Below, one piece after another: positions 34,155 to 42,540 of a stretch of DNA of 64,000 nucleotides. The DNA is from Salinibacillus kushneri (GTDB lineage: Bacteria; Bacillota; Bacilli; Bacillales; Alkalibacillaceae), in assembly GCF_900111405.1 (NCBI RefSeq), contig NZ_FOHJ01000012.1, positions 21,563 through 85,562 of the forward strand, written 5' to 3'. A program made the position numbers and the translations under genes. Position 1 is the stretch's first letter, and every line of letters begins with the position of its first letter. Under the pieces are notes generated by a model, which was given only the letters and a program-made list of their open reading frames with translations, did not search any database and was not told the DNA's origin.

Positions 34155-34496
34155 TTATCTCTTTTTATTTGTTTCAAAATACAAATGATTATGATACTTA
34201 CAGCCAGGATTGAAGGAAGCTTTACATTTTGGACAGGACGAGTGCCCATTTACATAGTCACGAATGGTTAATTCATATCCACATGCTCCGCACAAAATGG
34301 CCTTCTGACTAAACTCATCCTTACTCCAGAGTTTAATGGGATGATCGGCTTCTTCCTGATGACACTTGTAGCATGGATAATAGGTATTACAGCATTTAAA
34401 TTTAATGGCGATAATATCTCTTTCCTCGTGGTAATGCTCACATCGGGTATGTTTATCGTGTAGCTTCCCCTTTACATCTAGGCCATATAGTAACAA
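34155..34496 (-). CDS. CHY zinc-finger protein
   Basis: A TTG start at 34496 with AAGGAG upstream is chosen; the first in-frame ATG at 34535 lies inside the upstream terminator. The product has about 113 residues. Metal ligands: TRCEHYHEERDIIAIKFKCC, YPCYKCHQEEADHP, LCGACGYELT and SCPKCKASFNPGCKYHNHLY, giving the CHY-type set of three zinc sites. Bacterial CHY proteins have no firm role. Confidence 0.85.
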   Translation of the reverse strand: MLLYGLDVKGKLHDKHTRCEHYHEERDIIAIKFKCCNTYYPCYKCHQEEADHPIKLWSKDEFSQKAILCGACGYELTIRDYVNGHSSCPKCKASFNPGCKYHNHLYFETNKKR

Positions 34497-34514
34497 TTTC
34501 TTCACTTCTCCTTG

Positions 34515-34546
34515 TATAAAAAATAGGACTGTCATTCATCAGCCCT
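34515..34546 (-). terminator. Terminator of the flavin reductase gene
   Basis: AGGGCTG-ATGAATGA-CAGTCCT with one G-T pair, followed by ATTTTTT on the minus strand. Confidence 0.78.
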
Positions 34547-34561
34547 GTAAACAGAAAATAG

Positions 34562-35026
34562 CTATTTTTCTTTAATATTTCGATATTCACTATTATAAAA
34601 TAGAATTGGAGATCCTTCTTTTACTTGTACATCCGTCACTTCGGCAATAAATAGCATGTGATCTCCTGCTTTTACTTTATTCTGTATACTACAGGATAAA
34701 GAGACAAGAGAATCCTTAATGACAGGTACACCATCTCTATATTCATAGGGAATTTCTCTATCCTTTTCTATCTGTTTTGCGAAAATCATCGAAAAAGGCT
34801 TTTGTTCCTCAGATAATACACTAACCCCAAATCGATTATGATTTTGTAATTTCTCATACATGGATGCCCGCTCATCAATAGAGATGGTGATTAGCCTCGG
34901 ATTCAGCGAAACAGACATAAATGCATTCACAGTCATTCCTTGTACAGCCCCTTCAAATTCACCTGTTATAACCGTAATGCCTGTAGCAAACTTCCCCATA
35001 GCTTTTCGATATTCTCTATTATCCAT
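34562..35026 (-). CDS. Flavin reductase-like FMN-binding protein (HpaC type)
   Basis: This encodes 154 residues: FATGITVITGEFEGAVQGMT, VNAFMSVSLNPRLITISIDE, SVLSEEQKPFSMIFA and the C-terminal ILFYNSEYRNI are the split-barrel motifs of the flavin reductase family. It reduces free FMN or FAD with NAD(P)H and may supply the LLM oxidoreductase encoded nearby. GGAGG precedes the ATG. A dyad at 35075 might control it. Confidence 0.85.
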   Translation of the reverse strand: MDNREYRKAMGKFATGITVITGEFEGAVQGMTVNAFMSVSLNPRLITISIDERASMYEKLQNHNRFGVSVLSEEQKPFSMIFAKQIEKDREIPYEYRDGVPVIKDSLVSLSCSIQNKVKAGDHMLFIAEVTDVQVKEGSPILFYNSEYRNIKEK

Positions 35027-35074
35027 ATTTATCCTCCTTTATTATGTCAACCAACCTGAGTCTGGATAAAGGAT

Positions 35075-35089
35075 AAGTGAGATTCACTT
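35075..35089. promoter_or_regulatory. Dyad upstream of the flavin reductase gene
   Basis: AAGTGA-GAT-TCACTT is a perfect dyad 49 bases before the start. The binding protein is unknown. Confidence 0.35.
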
Positions 35090-35387
35090 AAATCAAAGAA
35101 AAGATATTATCGATCGTTCGCCCTATTGCCCTTCCTTGAAACTTTATTAGAAAAACAATGAGATTCATAACGTGAGGTGTTAAAATTCAGGCGTTTTTCA
35201 ACATCTTATGAATTCGAAAACAAAATAGCACCCGAAAGTTCCTGTAAATATATATTTCTACAAATAGTTGCAAATTCCCGCTTTTTATTCCAATCTTCTT
35301 ACCATAAAAAATAAGGGGGTTTATATTTCTGAATATTTTAAATAATATAATAACAGACTTTCATTACTTACGAGGTGATATGAAAAT
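35090..35387. other. Intergenic region without a recognised feature
   Basis: About 300 AT-rich bases separate the divergent flavin reductase and GRAM genes. A site with AAGGGGG near 35315 is not followed by an open frame of any length. I see no RNA gene or repeat. The promoters of the two flanking genes must lie here. Confidence 0.4.
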
Positions 35388-35711
35388 ATGAGGGATAACT
35401 CAACGATTATAAAAGAAGGAATGGCCAACTTATGGAAAGGAAAAGAAGGGGTAGGTGGAAAATTATATTTAACAAGAGAGCATCTACTTCATAAAGCACA
35501 TAGGGCCAACATCCAAACTGGTGATGTCGAGATTAAACTTGAGAAAATCAACAATGTGGGGTTCTACAATAATAAATTTCTTGGTCTTCCTATTAAAAAT
35601 GGTCTATTGGTAACAGATCAGTCCGGACAGGAATACCGATTTGTGGTTTATGGAAGAGAGAAATGGAAAAGACAAATTGAGGAGGTCATGGATACTATGC
35701 TAATGTCATAG
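35388..35711 (+). CDS. GRAM-domain protein
   Basis: This encodes 107 residues. GKLYLTREHLLHKAHRANIQ, EIKLEKINNVGFYNNKFLGL and the basic end YGREKWKRQIEEVM fit the short bacterial GRAM/PH-like domain. Such domains bind lipids or proteins in eukaryotes; the bacterial role is open. GAGGTGATATG lies before the ATG. Single gene. Confidence 0.75.
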   Translation: MRDNSTIIKEGMANLWKGKEGVGGKLYLTREHLLHKAHRANIQTGDVEIKLEKINNVGFYNNKFLGLPIKNGLLVTDQSGQEYRFVVYGREKWKRQIEEVMDTMLMS

Positions 35712-35785
35712 TATCCTATTGGCTGCTTCATCGTTATATAATGAAAGGAGAACAGCCCTTTACTTGTGATTTCCCCTGAGTGAGT

Positions 35786-36148
35786 CTACTTCGCTTCTTT
35801 TACTAGTTCTTTTTGCATTTTTTCTCTTTTATGCAAAGTATGATTTTTTCCCCATTCATGCATAGCTTCCAAAATCGGCTGAAGGCTCCTCCCATATTCC
35901 GTAATGGAGTACTCCACTTTTGGTGGGACCTGGGGATAAACAACCCTCTCTACAATATCTTCTTCTTCTAATTCTCGAAGTTGTTTAGTAAGCATTTTTT
36001 GTGTAATCTCCGGCACATTTCGTCTCAATTCACTAAACCGTTGTGTACCCTCTTTCAGTAAATGAAGTAATATAATCGGCTTCCATTTTCCTACTAATAT
36101 CCCTAGAGCATCCTCCACTTTACACAGTTCAGGTTCTATTTTCGTCAA
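35786..36148 (-). CDS. HxlR/DUF24 redox regulator, YodB/CatR-like
   Basis: This encodes 120 residues with a winged helix: [40 protein letters not shown] and [20 protein letters not shown]. The single N-terminal cysteine (Cys9, ELCKVEDAL) is placed like the redox-sensing Cys6 of YodB. Such repressors respond to diamide and quinones. The divergent LLM/FMN reductase operon is the likely target, with a dyad between them at 36165. Confidence 0.82.
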   Translation of the reverse strand: MTKIEPELCKVEDALGILVGKWKPIILLHLLKEGTQRFSELRRNVPEITQKMLTKQLRELEEEDIVERVVYPQVPPKVEYSITEYGRSLQPILEAMHEWGKNHTLHKREKMQKELVKEAK

Positions 36149-36164
36149 TTATTTTCCCTCCAAT

Positions 36165-36182
36165 AGTATCCTTAAGTATACT
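36165..36182. promoter_or_regulatory. Dyad between the HxlR and LLM genes
   Basis: AGTATCCTTAAGTATACT is an 18-bp dyad with one mismatched pair. A related TTACTTAAAAGTG follows at once. The position between divergent genes suggests the HxlR-type repressor binds here. Confidence 0.5.
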
Positions 36183-36310
36183 ATCTTACTTAAAAGTGTG
36201 TACTTATATTATACACGCTTATCATCTATAATAACAGTGTATTGGTTTTTAGGAAAGATAATGTAAACCAGTTTAAGAAATCTAACATGGAAGAAAAGAA
36301 GGTGAAATAT

Positions 36311-37369
36311 ATGGAACAATATCGCATGAATCCAAATAAGGGTTTAGAATTCGGGATTTATACGTTAGGAGATCATTTACCTAATCCTTTAAAAGGGGAA
36401 AGGATATCAGCAGAACAGCGTATTCACGAAATTATTGAATATGCCAAATCAGCAGAACAAGCAGGAGTCGACTTTTTTAGTGTAGGAGAAAGCCATCAGG
36501 AATACTTTGCTACACAGGCTCATTCCGTCGTATTATCTGCTATTGCTCAAGCAACCGAGAAAATAAAAATCGGCAGCTCCTCTACGATTATTAGTACATC
36601 AGATCCTGTACGAGTATACGAAGACTTTTCCACTATTGACCTGATCTCAAAGGGACGTACTGAAATCGTTGCTGGACGAGCCTCAAGAATTGGTTTATTT
36701 AAATTATTAGGTTATGATGTAAGTGATTATGAAGATTTATATGAGGAAAAGTTTGATTTGCTGCTTAAAATTAATGAAGAGGAAAACGTTAATTGGCGTG
36801 GAAAATTCCGTGCACCTTTAGAAAATGCACAGGTAATCCCACGTCCGCAAAATGGTTCTTTACCGATTTGGCGTGCAGTTGGCGGTACCCCAGCTAGTGC
36901 AATCAAAGCAGGCATTGCAGGTGTGCCAATGTTTATGGCCCATTTAGGAGGACCTGTATCTGTATTTAAGCGAACGGTGGATGCCTATCGTGAGGCGGCA
37001 CGTCGCAGCGGACATGACCCATCCAATCTACCTGTAGCAACAGCCGGTTTCTTCTATGCAGCTGAAACCACACAGCAAGCACTTAAAGATTTATATCCAC
37101 ATATTAATGAGGGTATGAAGAAAACCAACGGACAAGGATTTTCCAAGCAGCTTTTTGCACAAGGAGCAGATCGACGTAATATCATGAATGTTGGCAGTCC
37201 ACAGGAAATTATCGAGAAAATCCTTTATCAGCATGAACAATTTGGTCATCAACGCTATATTGCTCAAATTGACTTTGGCGGTATGCCGTTTGACAAATTA
37301 CAAAAGAACCTGGAAATTATCGGAACAGAAATTATACCAGCCATTAAAAAATACACGGCAAAAGACTAG
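36311..37369 (+). CDS. LLM-class flavin-dependent oxidoreductase
   Basis: The ATG at 36311 (MEQYRMNPNKGLEFGIYTLG) has GAAGGTG upstream and avoids an upstream extension. The product has 352 residues and a TIM-barrel luciferase-like fold: GVDFFSVGESHQEYFATQAH, IKIGSSSTIISTSDPVRVYE, GRTEIVAGRASRIGLF and QRYIAQIDFGGMPF. It uses reduced FMN. The FMN reductase encoded ten bases downstream supplies it. The substrate is not known. Confidence 0.87.
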   Translation: MEQYRMNPNKGLEFGIYTLGDHLPNPLKGERISAEQRIHEIIEYAKSAEQAGVDFFSVGESHQEYFATQAHSVVLSAIAQATEKIKIGSSSTIISTSDPVRVYEDFSTIDLISKGRTEIVAGRASRIGLFKLLGYDVSDYEDLYEEKFDLLLKINEEENVNWRGKFRAPLENAQVIPRPQNGSLPIWRAVGGTPASAIKAGIAGVPMFMAHLGGPVSVFKRTVDAYREAARRSGHDPSNLPVATAGFFYAAETTQQALKDLYPHINEGMKKTNGQGFSKQLFAQGADRRNIMNVGSPQEIIEKILYQHEQFGHQRYIAQIDFGGMPFDKLQKNLEIIGTEIIPAIKKYTAKD

Positions 37370-37380
37370 GAGGTAAAGCC

Positions 37381-37947
37381 ATGAAAGTCGTGGGATTGTC
37401 AGGCTCCATCGTTGGATCCAAAACAAGAACAGCTATGAATTACACGATACAATCTATTTCTGATAACTATCCCGATGCAGAAGTTACACTTATTGATTTA
37501 GCTGATTATCAGATTCCATTTAGTGATGGACGAAATTATTTAGAATATGAAGGCGATACAAAATATGTAACCCAAACCATCATGGATGCAGATGCCATTA
37601 TTATTGGAACCCCAATTTTTCAGGCATCTATCCCTGCTACTTTAAAAAATGTATTTGATTTACTACCACAGCAGGCCTTTCTTGATAAAGTGGTCAGTAT
37701 CATTGTTACAGCTGGTTCATCCAAGCATTACTTAATTCCAGAACAGCAGCTAAAGCCTATTTTAACCTACATGAAAGCACAAATCGTGCAAAGATATGCA
37801 TTCATTGAAGAAAAAGATTTTTACCGAAAAGAAATTACCAATGATGATGTCCTAATGCGTTTAGATCGACTTGTAGAAGATACGATGGTATTAACAGAAA
37901 CTTACACAAAAATGCGTGAGGCTGAAGAAGCTAAATATGATTTTTAA
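37381..37947 (+). CDS. NAD(P)H-dependent FMN reductase
   Basis: This encodes 188 residues with a flavodoxin-like fold: MKVVGLSGSIVGSKTRTAMN (FMN phosphate loop), DADAIIIGTPIFQASIPATL, KNVFDLLPQQAFLDKVV and VTAGSSKHYLIPEQQLKPIL. It belongs to the SsuE/NADPH FMN reductase family. It is the last gene of the LLM operon before the terminator at 38028. Confidence 0.88.
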   Translation: MKVVGLSGSIVGSKTRTAMNYTIQSISDNYPDAEVTLIDLADYQIPFSDGRNYLEYEGDTKYVTQTIMDADAIIIGTPIFQASIPATLKNVFDLLPQQAFLDKVVSIIVTAGSSKHYLIPEQQLKPILTYMKAQIVQRYAFIEEKDFYRKEITNDDVLMRLDRLVEDTMVLTETYTKMREAEEAKYDF

Positions 37948-38027
37948 GGATTAGACACCTGTTTTGTCAAAATGGGTATTACGTACGATTTCTAAATCAT
38001 TCATTTCCATTATTATGAATATGAATT

Positions 38028-38061
38028 AAATCCACTTTAGTTGTGAAGTGGATTTTTTTAT
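38028..38061 (+). terminator. Terminator of the LLM/FMN reductase operon
   Basis: AAATCCACTT-TAGTTGTG-AAGTGGATTT followed by TTTTTA. Confidence 0.88.
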
Positions 38062-38112
38062 TTTTATCCTTTAACATCCAGTATCCTTATTGAACAAAAG
38101 TTTTATCAATCA

Positions 38113-38139
38113 TGAAACTTTTGGAAACAAATGAACGTA
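38113..38139 (+). promoter_or_regulatory. SigW-type promoter of ydbST
   Basis: The -35 element TGAAAC (38113-38118) and the -10 element CGTA (38136-38139) are 17 bases apart, exactly the spacing seen in the sigW promoter of this window (61426-61452). The start codon of ydbS follows 48 bases later. Confidence 0.7.
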
Positions 38140-38186
38140 GTCTTAAAATAGATTTAGCCATATAACAACTAAAGGGTGATGATCTA

Positions 38187-38708
38187 ATGGATTCAATTAG
38201 CGAACCAGAAAATACTATTTCAAAGGATGCTATAAAGGTTTGGCGGTTAAGCCACATTATTGAAGAAAGCATTGGACTTCTTATAGTGATAGGACTTCTG
38301 ACTGCAGGTATTCTATTTAACTGGTATCAATGGGTAATCATCATTCTATGGATTCTTGCTGCACTAACTCCTTTATCTGCCATCTGGTCCATTTTGATTA
38401 GACCCATATATCTGCAAAAACAATGGCGCTTCGGTGTAAATGAAGAGTTTATTCAACTCAAGCATGGTATATTCAAGCAAAAACATTCGATCATTCCTAT
38501 GACAAAAGTCCAGTTTGTAGAGGCTGAGCAGGGTCCTCTGCTTCGAAAGTATAAATTGTATACCTTAAACATTGGAACCATGCGTTCTTCGCACTCTATT
38601 CCGGCGCTTTCCAAACGGGAGGCATTCGCCCTACGCTCTAAAATTGCTCAACATGCGAAGATTAAGGAAGTGACAAACGATGACATTAAAACGAATGCAT
38701 CCCTTTAA
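38187..38708 (+). CDS. ydbS: bPH2-domain membrane protein YdbS
   Basis: This encodes 173 residues. Two membrane helices (about 30-75) precede one bacterial PH domain: WRFGVNEEFIQLKHGIFKQK, HSIIPMTKVQFVEAEQGPLL, RKYKLYTLNIGTMRSSHSIP. B. subtilis ydbS and ydbT belong to the SigW regulon and protect against peptide antibiotics. It overlaps ydbT by 29 bases. GGGTGATGATC precedes the ATG. Confidence 0.83.
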   Translation: MDSISEPENTISKDAIKVWRLSHIIEESIGLLIVIGLLTAGILFNWYQWVIIILWILAALTPLSAIWSILIRPIYLQKQWRFGVNEEFIQLKHGIFKQKHSIIPMTKVQFVEAEQGPLLRKYKLYTLNIGTMRSSHSIPALSKREAFALRSKIAQHAKIKEVTNDDIKTNASL

Positions 38709-40155
38709 AATCATGTATTCTTTTATGAAGACACTAAAAAACAGTTTGTTTATCCTCATCTACTTATTTGTCTTAAATTTTAACGATGATTCTACTTTTA
38801 TAAAATTCGCCAAAATTGCTTTTCTCATGTTTCTCGTTTTCCGTTTCATTTATCTTGTCATAGAATGGTGGAACACAAAGTACGGAATCAAGGATCGGTC
38901 TATTCATTTCTACCAGGGGCTGTTCAAGAAAAAGAATCGGAGTATACCGCTTAAACAAGTACAAAATATTCAGTTCAATTCTCCGTTCTTTTATCGGATG
39001 TTTCATCTGACCTCTTTGTCTTTGGAAACCAGCTCTACGAACGAAGAGGCTACCCTGAAATTTGAAGCCATAAATAAAAAGGAAGCCGAGTCGATTGAGC
39101 ATCAATTAGATCCATATAAAAGCAATGCTTACCTATCAGGGGAGGAATATGACTTTCAAGAACCTATCCGCTCTGAAAGGGGGAGAGAGAGTAATCGAAA
39201 CGTGCAATTCACCCCAACACGAAAAGATGTACTTAAGGCTTCCTTTCTATCCTTTAGCTTTTTGGCATTGATTCCGATTTTGGTTTCTACTTATCATGAA
39301 TTTAACAATGTTATTCATTTAGATGACAATTTGGATGGTATTTGGGCTTTTTTAACCAGTTCATGGCTTATAATAGGGACAGCTGTCACGCTTTTTGTTA
39401 TCATTGCCATTACATTTGGTATGATTCGTACTTTTTTAAAATATGGAAAATATGAAATTGCATCTGATCCAGAACGTATTTATATTCACAGCGGGTTACT
39501 AAACGAGAGATCATTTTCCATTCGTAAGGAAGACGTACAGGCCATCCAAATGACACAAACATTCCTAAAAAGAATACTGGGGCTGGCTGAAGTAAAGCTG
39601 ATTAGTGCAGAAAATATAAATGCCGATTCATCGGAGGAAATCAGTACGCTTTATCCATTTCTGCCTATTAAACGTACATACAGTCTTATTCAAGAGCTTT
39701 TGCCAGACTTTCAAATTAGTCAGACAACAGATCATTTACCTGGAAGTGCCTTGTTTATGCGCATGTTGAGAATCCCATGGTTCTGGATTATCAGTACTGT
39801 CCTTCTTCTTTGGCTTATACCACAATGGTGGTATCTATCACTTATACTTTTGGTTATAACTTATTTATTACGAATCTTACATTACCGAAACACCCGTTAT
39901 GTAATGAACAAAGAATTTATTCAATTTGAACTAAACGGATTAAATAGGACACTATTTATCACGAATCGGCAAAAGATTGTGGAGGCAGAAGTGGAACAGA
40001 CCCTTCTTCAGAAAAAATTCGGCCTAGCGACAATTCGTACCATTAATCGAACAAAACCGATTCATCACGAAGAAATGAAAGATGTCTCAGTAGAAACGTC
40101 AAAAATATTTCTGTCATGGTATCAGAATCGAAAATATGAAATTCAGACAGAGTAA
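38680..40155 (+). CDS. ydbT: bPH2-domain membrane protein YdbT
   Basis: This encodes 491 residues with three PH-like modules, each after a pair of membrane helices. The modules open with KYGIKDRSIHFYQGLFKKKN (about 67), KYEIASDPERIYIHSGLLNE (about 258) and RYVMNKEFIQFELNGLNRTL (about 406). It is the partner of YdbS and is probably needed for resistance to cyclic bacteriocins as in B. subtilis; that function is carried over from the family. Confidence 0.83.
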   Translation: MTLKRMHPFKIMYSFMKTLKNSLFILIYLFVLNFNDDSTFIKFAKIAFLMFLVFRFIYLVIEWWNTKYGIKDRSIHFYQGLFKKKNRSIPLKQVQNIQFNSPFFYRMFHLTSLSLETSSTNEEATLKFEAINKKEAESIEHQLDPYKSNAYLSGEEYDFQEPIRSERGRESNRNVQFTPTRKDVLKASFLSFSFLALIPILVSTYHEFNNVIHLDDNLDGIWAFLTSSWLIIGTAVTLFVIIAITFGMIRTFLKYGKYEIASDPERIYIHSGLLNERSFSIRKEDVQAIQMTQTFLKRILGLAEVKLISAENINADSSEEISTLYPFLPIKRTYSLIQELLPDFQISQTTDHLPGSALFMRMLRIPWFWIISTVLLLWLIPQWWYLSLILLVITYLLRILHYRNTRYVMNKEFIQFELNGLNRTLFITNRQKIVEAEVEQTLLQKKFGLATIRTINRTKPIHHEEMKDVSVETSKIFLSWYQNRKYEIQTE

Positions 40156-40296
40156 CAGGGCTTTCATATTAAACGTACACCTTTTACTAGACATCATACA
40201 ATTATGGTCATATACTAATGATATTTTAATCCATACTATAAAAAGAAAAATTTACGTAAAATAGAATCTATTAAAATCAGATTAGGAACAGGGAGA

Positions 40297-41532
40297 GTGT
40301 TTGAAATTCATAATCCAACAGGAAAAGAGCGTCTGGCCCTAGCATTTTTACTTGGCATGCTTGGCATATTAGGACCCCTTAACATTGATATGTATCTTCC
40401 AAGCTTTCCAGGCATTGCCAATGACTTGGATACCAGTGCCTCGCTTGTACAGCTCAGTTTAACGACTTGTTTAATTGGTCTTGCCATTGGCCAAATGATT
40501 ATTGGACCCATTAGTGATTCTCAGGGAAGAAGAAAGCCATTATTACTATCAATTTCTTTATTTGCCTTATCCTCTTTTCTTTGTGCTCTGTCACCGAATA
40601 TCACAACCTTAGTTATTGCCCGTTTTCTTCAGGGCTTTACCGCATCAGCTGGGATTGTGCTTTCTCGTGCAGTAGTACGTGATGTGTTCAGCGGAAGAGA
40701 ACTGACAAAATTTTTTGCTCTACTGATGGTCATTAATGCAGTCGCACCCATGGTTGCACCTATGGCGGGTGGAACTATATTAGCTATACCCTTTGCCAGT
40801 TGGAAAACAATCTTCTTCTTTTTAGGTATTATCGGCATTTTAATCGTCTTAACGGTAGCTATCAAGCTAAAGGAAACATTACCAAGAGAACGCCGCATTC
40901 CAGGCTCAATTGGCAATACCTTACAAACAATGGGCAGTTTAATGAAGGATCGTTCTTTTATTGGCTACGCATTGGTTGTAGGATTTGTTCATGGAGGAAG
41001 CTTTGCTTATGTATCTGGAACCCCTTTCGTTTACCAGGGGATTTATGGCGTATCACCACAAGTCTATGGTGTTCTATTCGGCATCAATGGACTGGCGATT
41101 ATATCGGGAAGTTTTATCATTGGCCGTTTAGGGGGTATCATTCATGAACGAAAATTACTGCGCGCAGCTGTCATTATTGCTTTAAGTGCAACGACAATGA
41201 TTTTGACCATGTCCATTATTGAGGGGCCACTATTCAGCCTGGTCATCCCGATTTTTATTTACATGACATCCATGGGAATGATTCTAACCAGCTCCTTTAC
41301 CCTTGCTATGGAGCATCAGGAACATAGAGCTGGTAGTGCCAGCGCGGTACTGGGAATGCTTCCGTTATTATTAGGCTCATTTGTCTCTCCGCTTGTTGGG
41401 CTTGATGAGTCAACAGCCGTACCAATGGGAATAATCTTGTTTACCACATCATTGATTGGTTTTATTGCTTTTTTCACTTTAACTAAGGAGCCCGGACTGA
41501 TCGTGAATAAGAGTAGAAAAAATCCTGAATAG
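40297..41532 (+). CDS. bcr: Bcr/CflA-family multidrug exporter
   Basis: This encodes 411 residues and 12 helices, from a GTG start. NIDMYLPSFPGIANDL, motif A-like GPISDSQGRRKPLLLS, ARFLQGFTASAGIVLSRAVV and RDVFSGRELTKFFALLMVIN are the Bcr/CflA hallmarks. The family exports bicyclomycin, chloramphenicol and other drugs by proton exchange. Monocistronic, with its own terminator. Confidence 0.9.
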   Translation: MFEIHNPTGKERLALAFLLGMLGILGPLNIDMYLPSFPGIANDLDTSASLVQLSLTTCLIGLAIGQMIIGPISDSQGRRKPLLLSISLFALSSFLCALSPNITTLVIARFLQGFTASAGIVLSRAVVRDVFSGRELTKFFALLMVINAVAPMVAPMAGGTILAIPFASWKTIFFFLGIIGILIVLTVAIKLKETLPRERRIPGSIGNTLQTMGSLMKDRSFIGYALVVGFVHGGSFAYVSGTPFVYQGIYGVSPQVYGVLFGINGLAIISGSFIIGRLGGIIHERKLLRAAVIIALSATTMILTMSIIEGPLFSLVIPIFIYMTSMGMILTSSFTLAMEHQEHRAGSASAVLGMLPLLLGSFVSPLVGLDESTAVPMGIILFTTSLIGFIAFFTLTKEPGLIVNKSRKNPE

Positions 41533-41606
41533 TGTAATCAAGTTAATGAAAACCATAAAGCGCGTAGCTCGTTACAATAAGAGTGTTTACTTTTCCCTTA
41601 TAATCT

Positions 41607-41648
41607 CAAAAAACCGTCCAGTTGATAATCTGACCTGGACGGTTTTAT
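41607..41648. terminator. Bidirectional terminator after bcr
   Basis: AAACCGTCCAG and CTGGACGGTTT form an 11-bp stem, with A and T runs outside, for bcr and the convergent gene. Confidence 0.9.
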
Positions 41649-41675
41649 ATGAATCCATAAATGAATGGGTTAAGT

Positions 41676-42496
41676 TTATAACACCATATTTACAACTTTG
41701 TTAACCCATTCTGAGTCATATTTAATTTCGAGTTTATCACAAAGTGAACGATGAACTTTTTTAAACTCAAAAACGATACTTTTCAGCACATTTATTATTT
41801 GTATGGTATTTCTTCCACATTCCCAGCTTTCAAGCAGGGATTTCTGCCAATCCTCTAACTTACTTCTTTCCCCTTCGTATTTAGCCCAATCACCAAACGT
41901 ATTTGGTTGAATTCCTGAATTCATATACCAGGCAGTTGACATGGATAACCGTAGTTTATCAATACAGTTTAAAGCATAATAATACTCTTTTCGCATAACT
42001 CTTCTATACGTTTCATGTTCGATTGCCACAACTCAAATTCATCTATTGATGGTTGATAAGTAAGACCCATGGACTGCTCTAATATATCAGCCATTATTCC
42101 ATCAGTGTCTTTTATAATCTTTATATTTTTCAACCAAACAGAAGATTGAATATCATCTGGCGTATAATAAAAGGTATCTACTTTTATAAAGCAATCATAA
42201 TGGGCAACAGTATAAGTTGAACATGGATTTATGTCTTCAAAATAAAGAACGTTCCCCCAGTTTCTTTGACGAGTATTCTTGTTAGAAATGTATTCCATTA
42301 TCATTTCGGGTCTGACAATTATCCTAAGGTCAACGTCAGAATAATCATCTGTATTTTCATTTCCGATTGATCCACCATAAAAAAACGCGAGAACGTTGTC
42401 ATCATTCCATAAATCTTTCTCCATGACATCTAGTAATTTTTTACGGTAAACTGGTAATTTTGAGTCTCTTACCTTATGTTTACTTACAAATCCCAC
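41676..42496 (-). pseudogene. Frameshifted AadE-like nucleotidyltransferase
   Basis: Two overlapping frames hold one protein. The first (42496-41969) has the nucleotidyltransferase motif YGGSIGNENTDDYSDVDLRI and ends early at EKSIIML. The second (to 41676) begins near 42010 and continues with RVMRKEYYYALNCIDKLRLS, TAWYMNSG and the helical C-terminal domain. One or two bases are missing or added near 42000-42015. The complete form would have about 270 residues like aminoglycoside adenylyltransferase relatives. A sequencing error in a TA-rich stretch cannot be ruled out. Confidence 0.75.
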
Positions 42497-42540
42497 ACAT
42501 ATAAAAACATCTCCTTTTAAAGTCGTTTATGGACCAAAAT

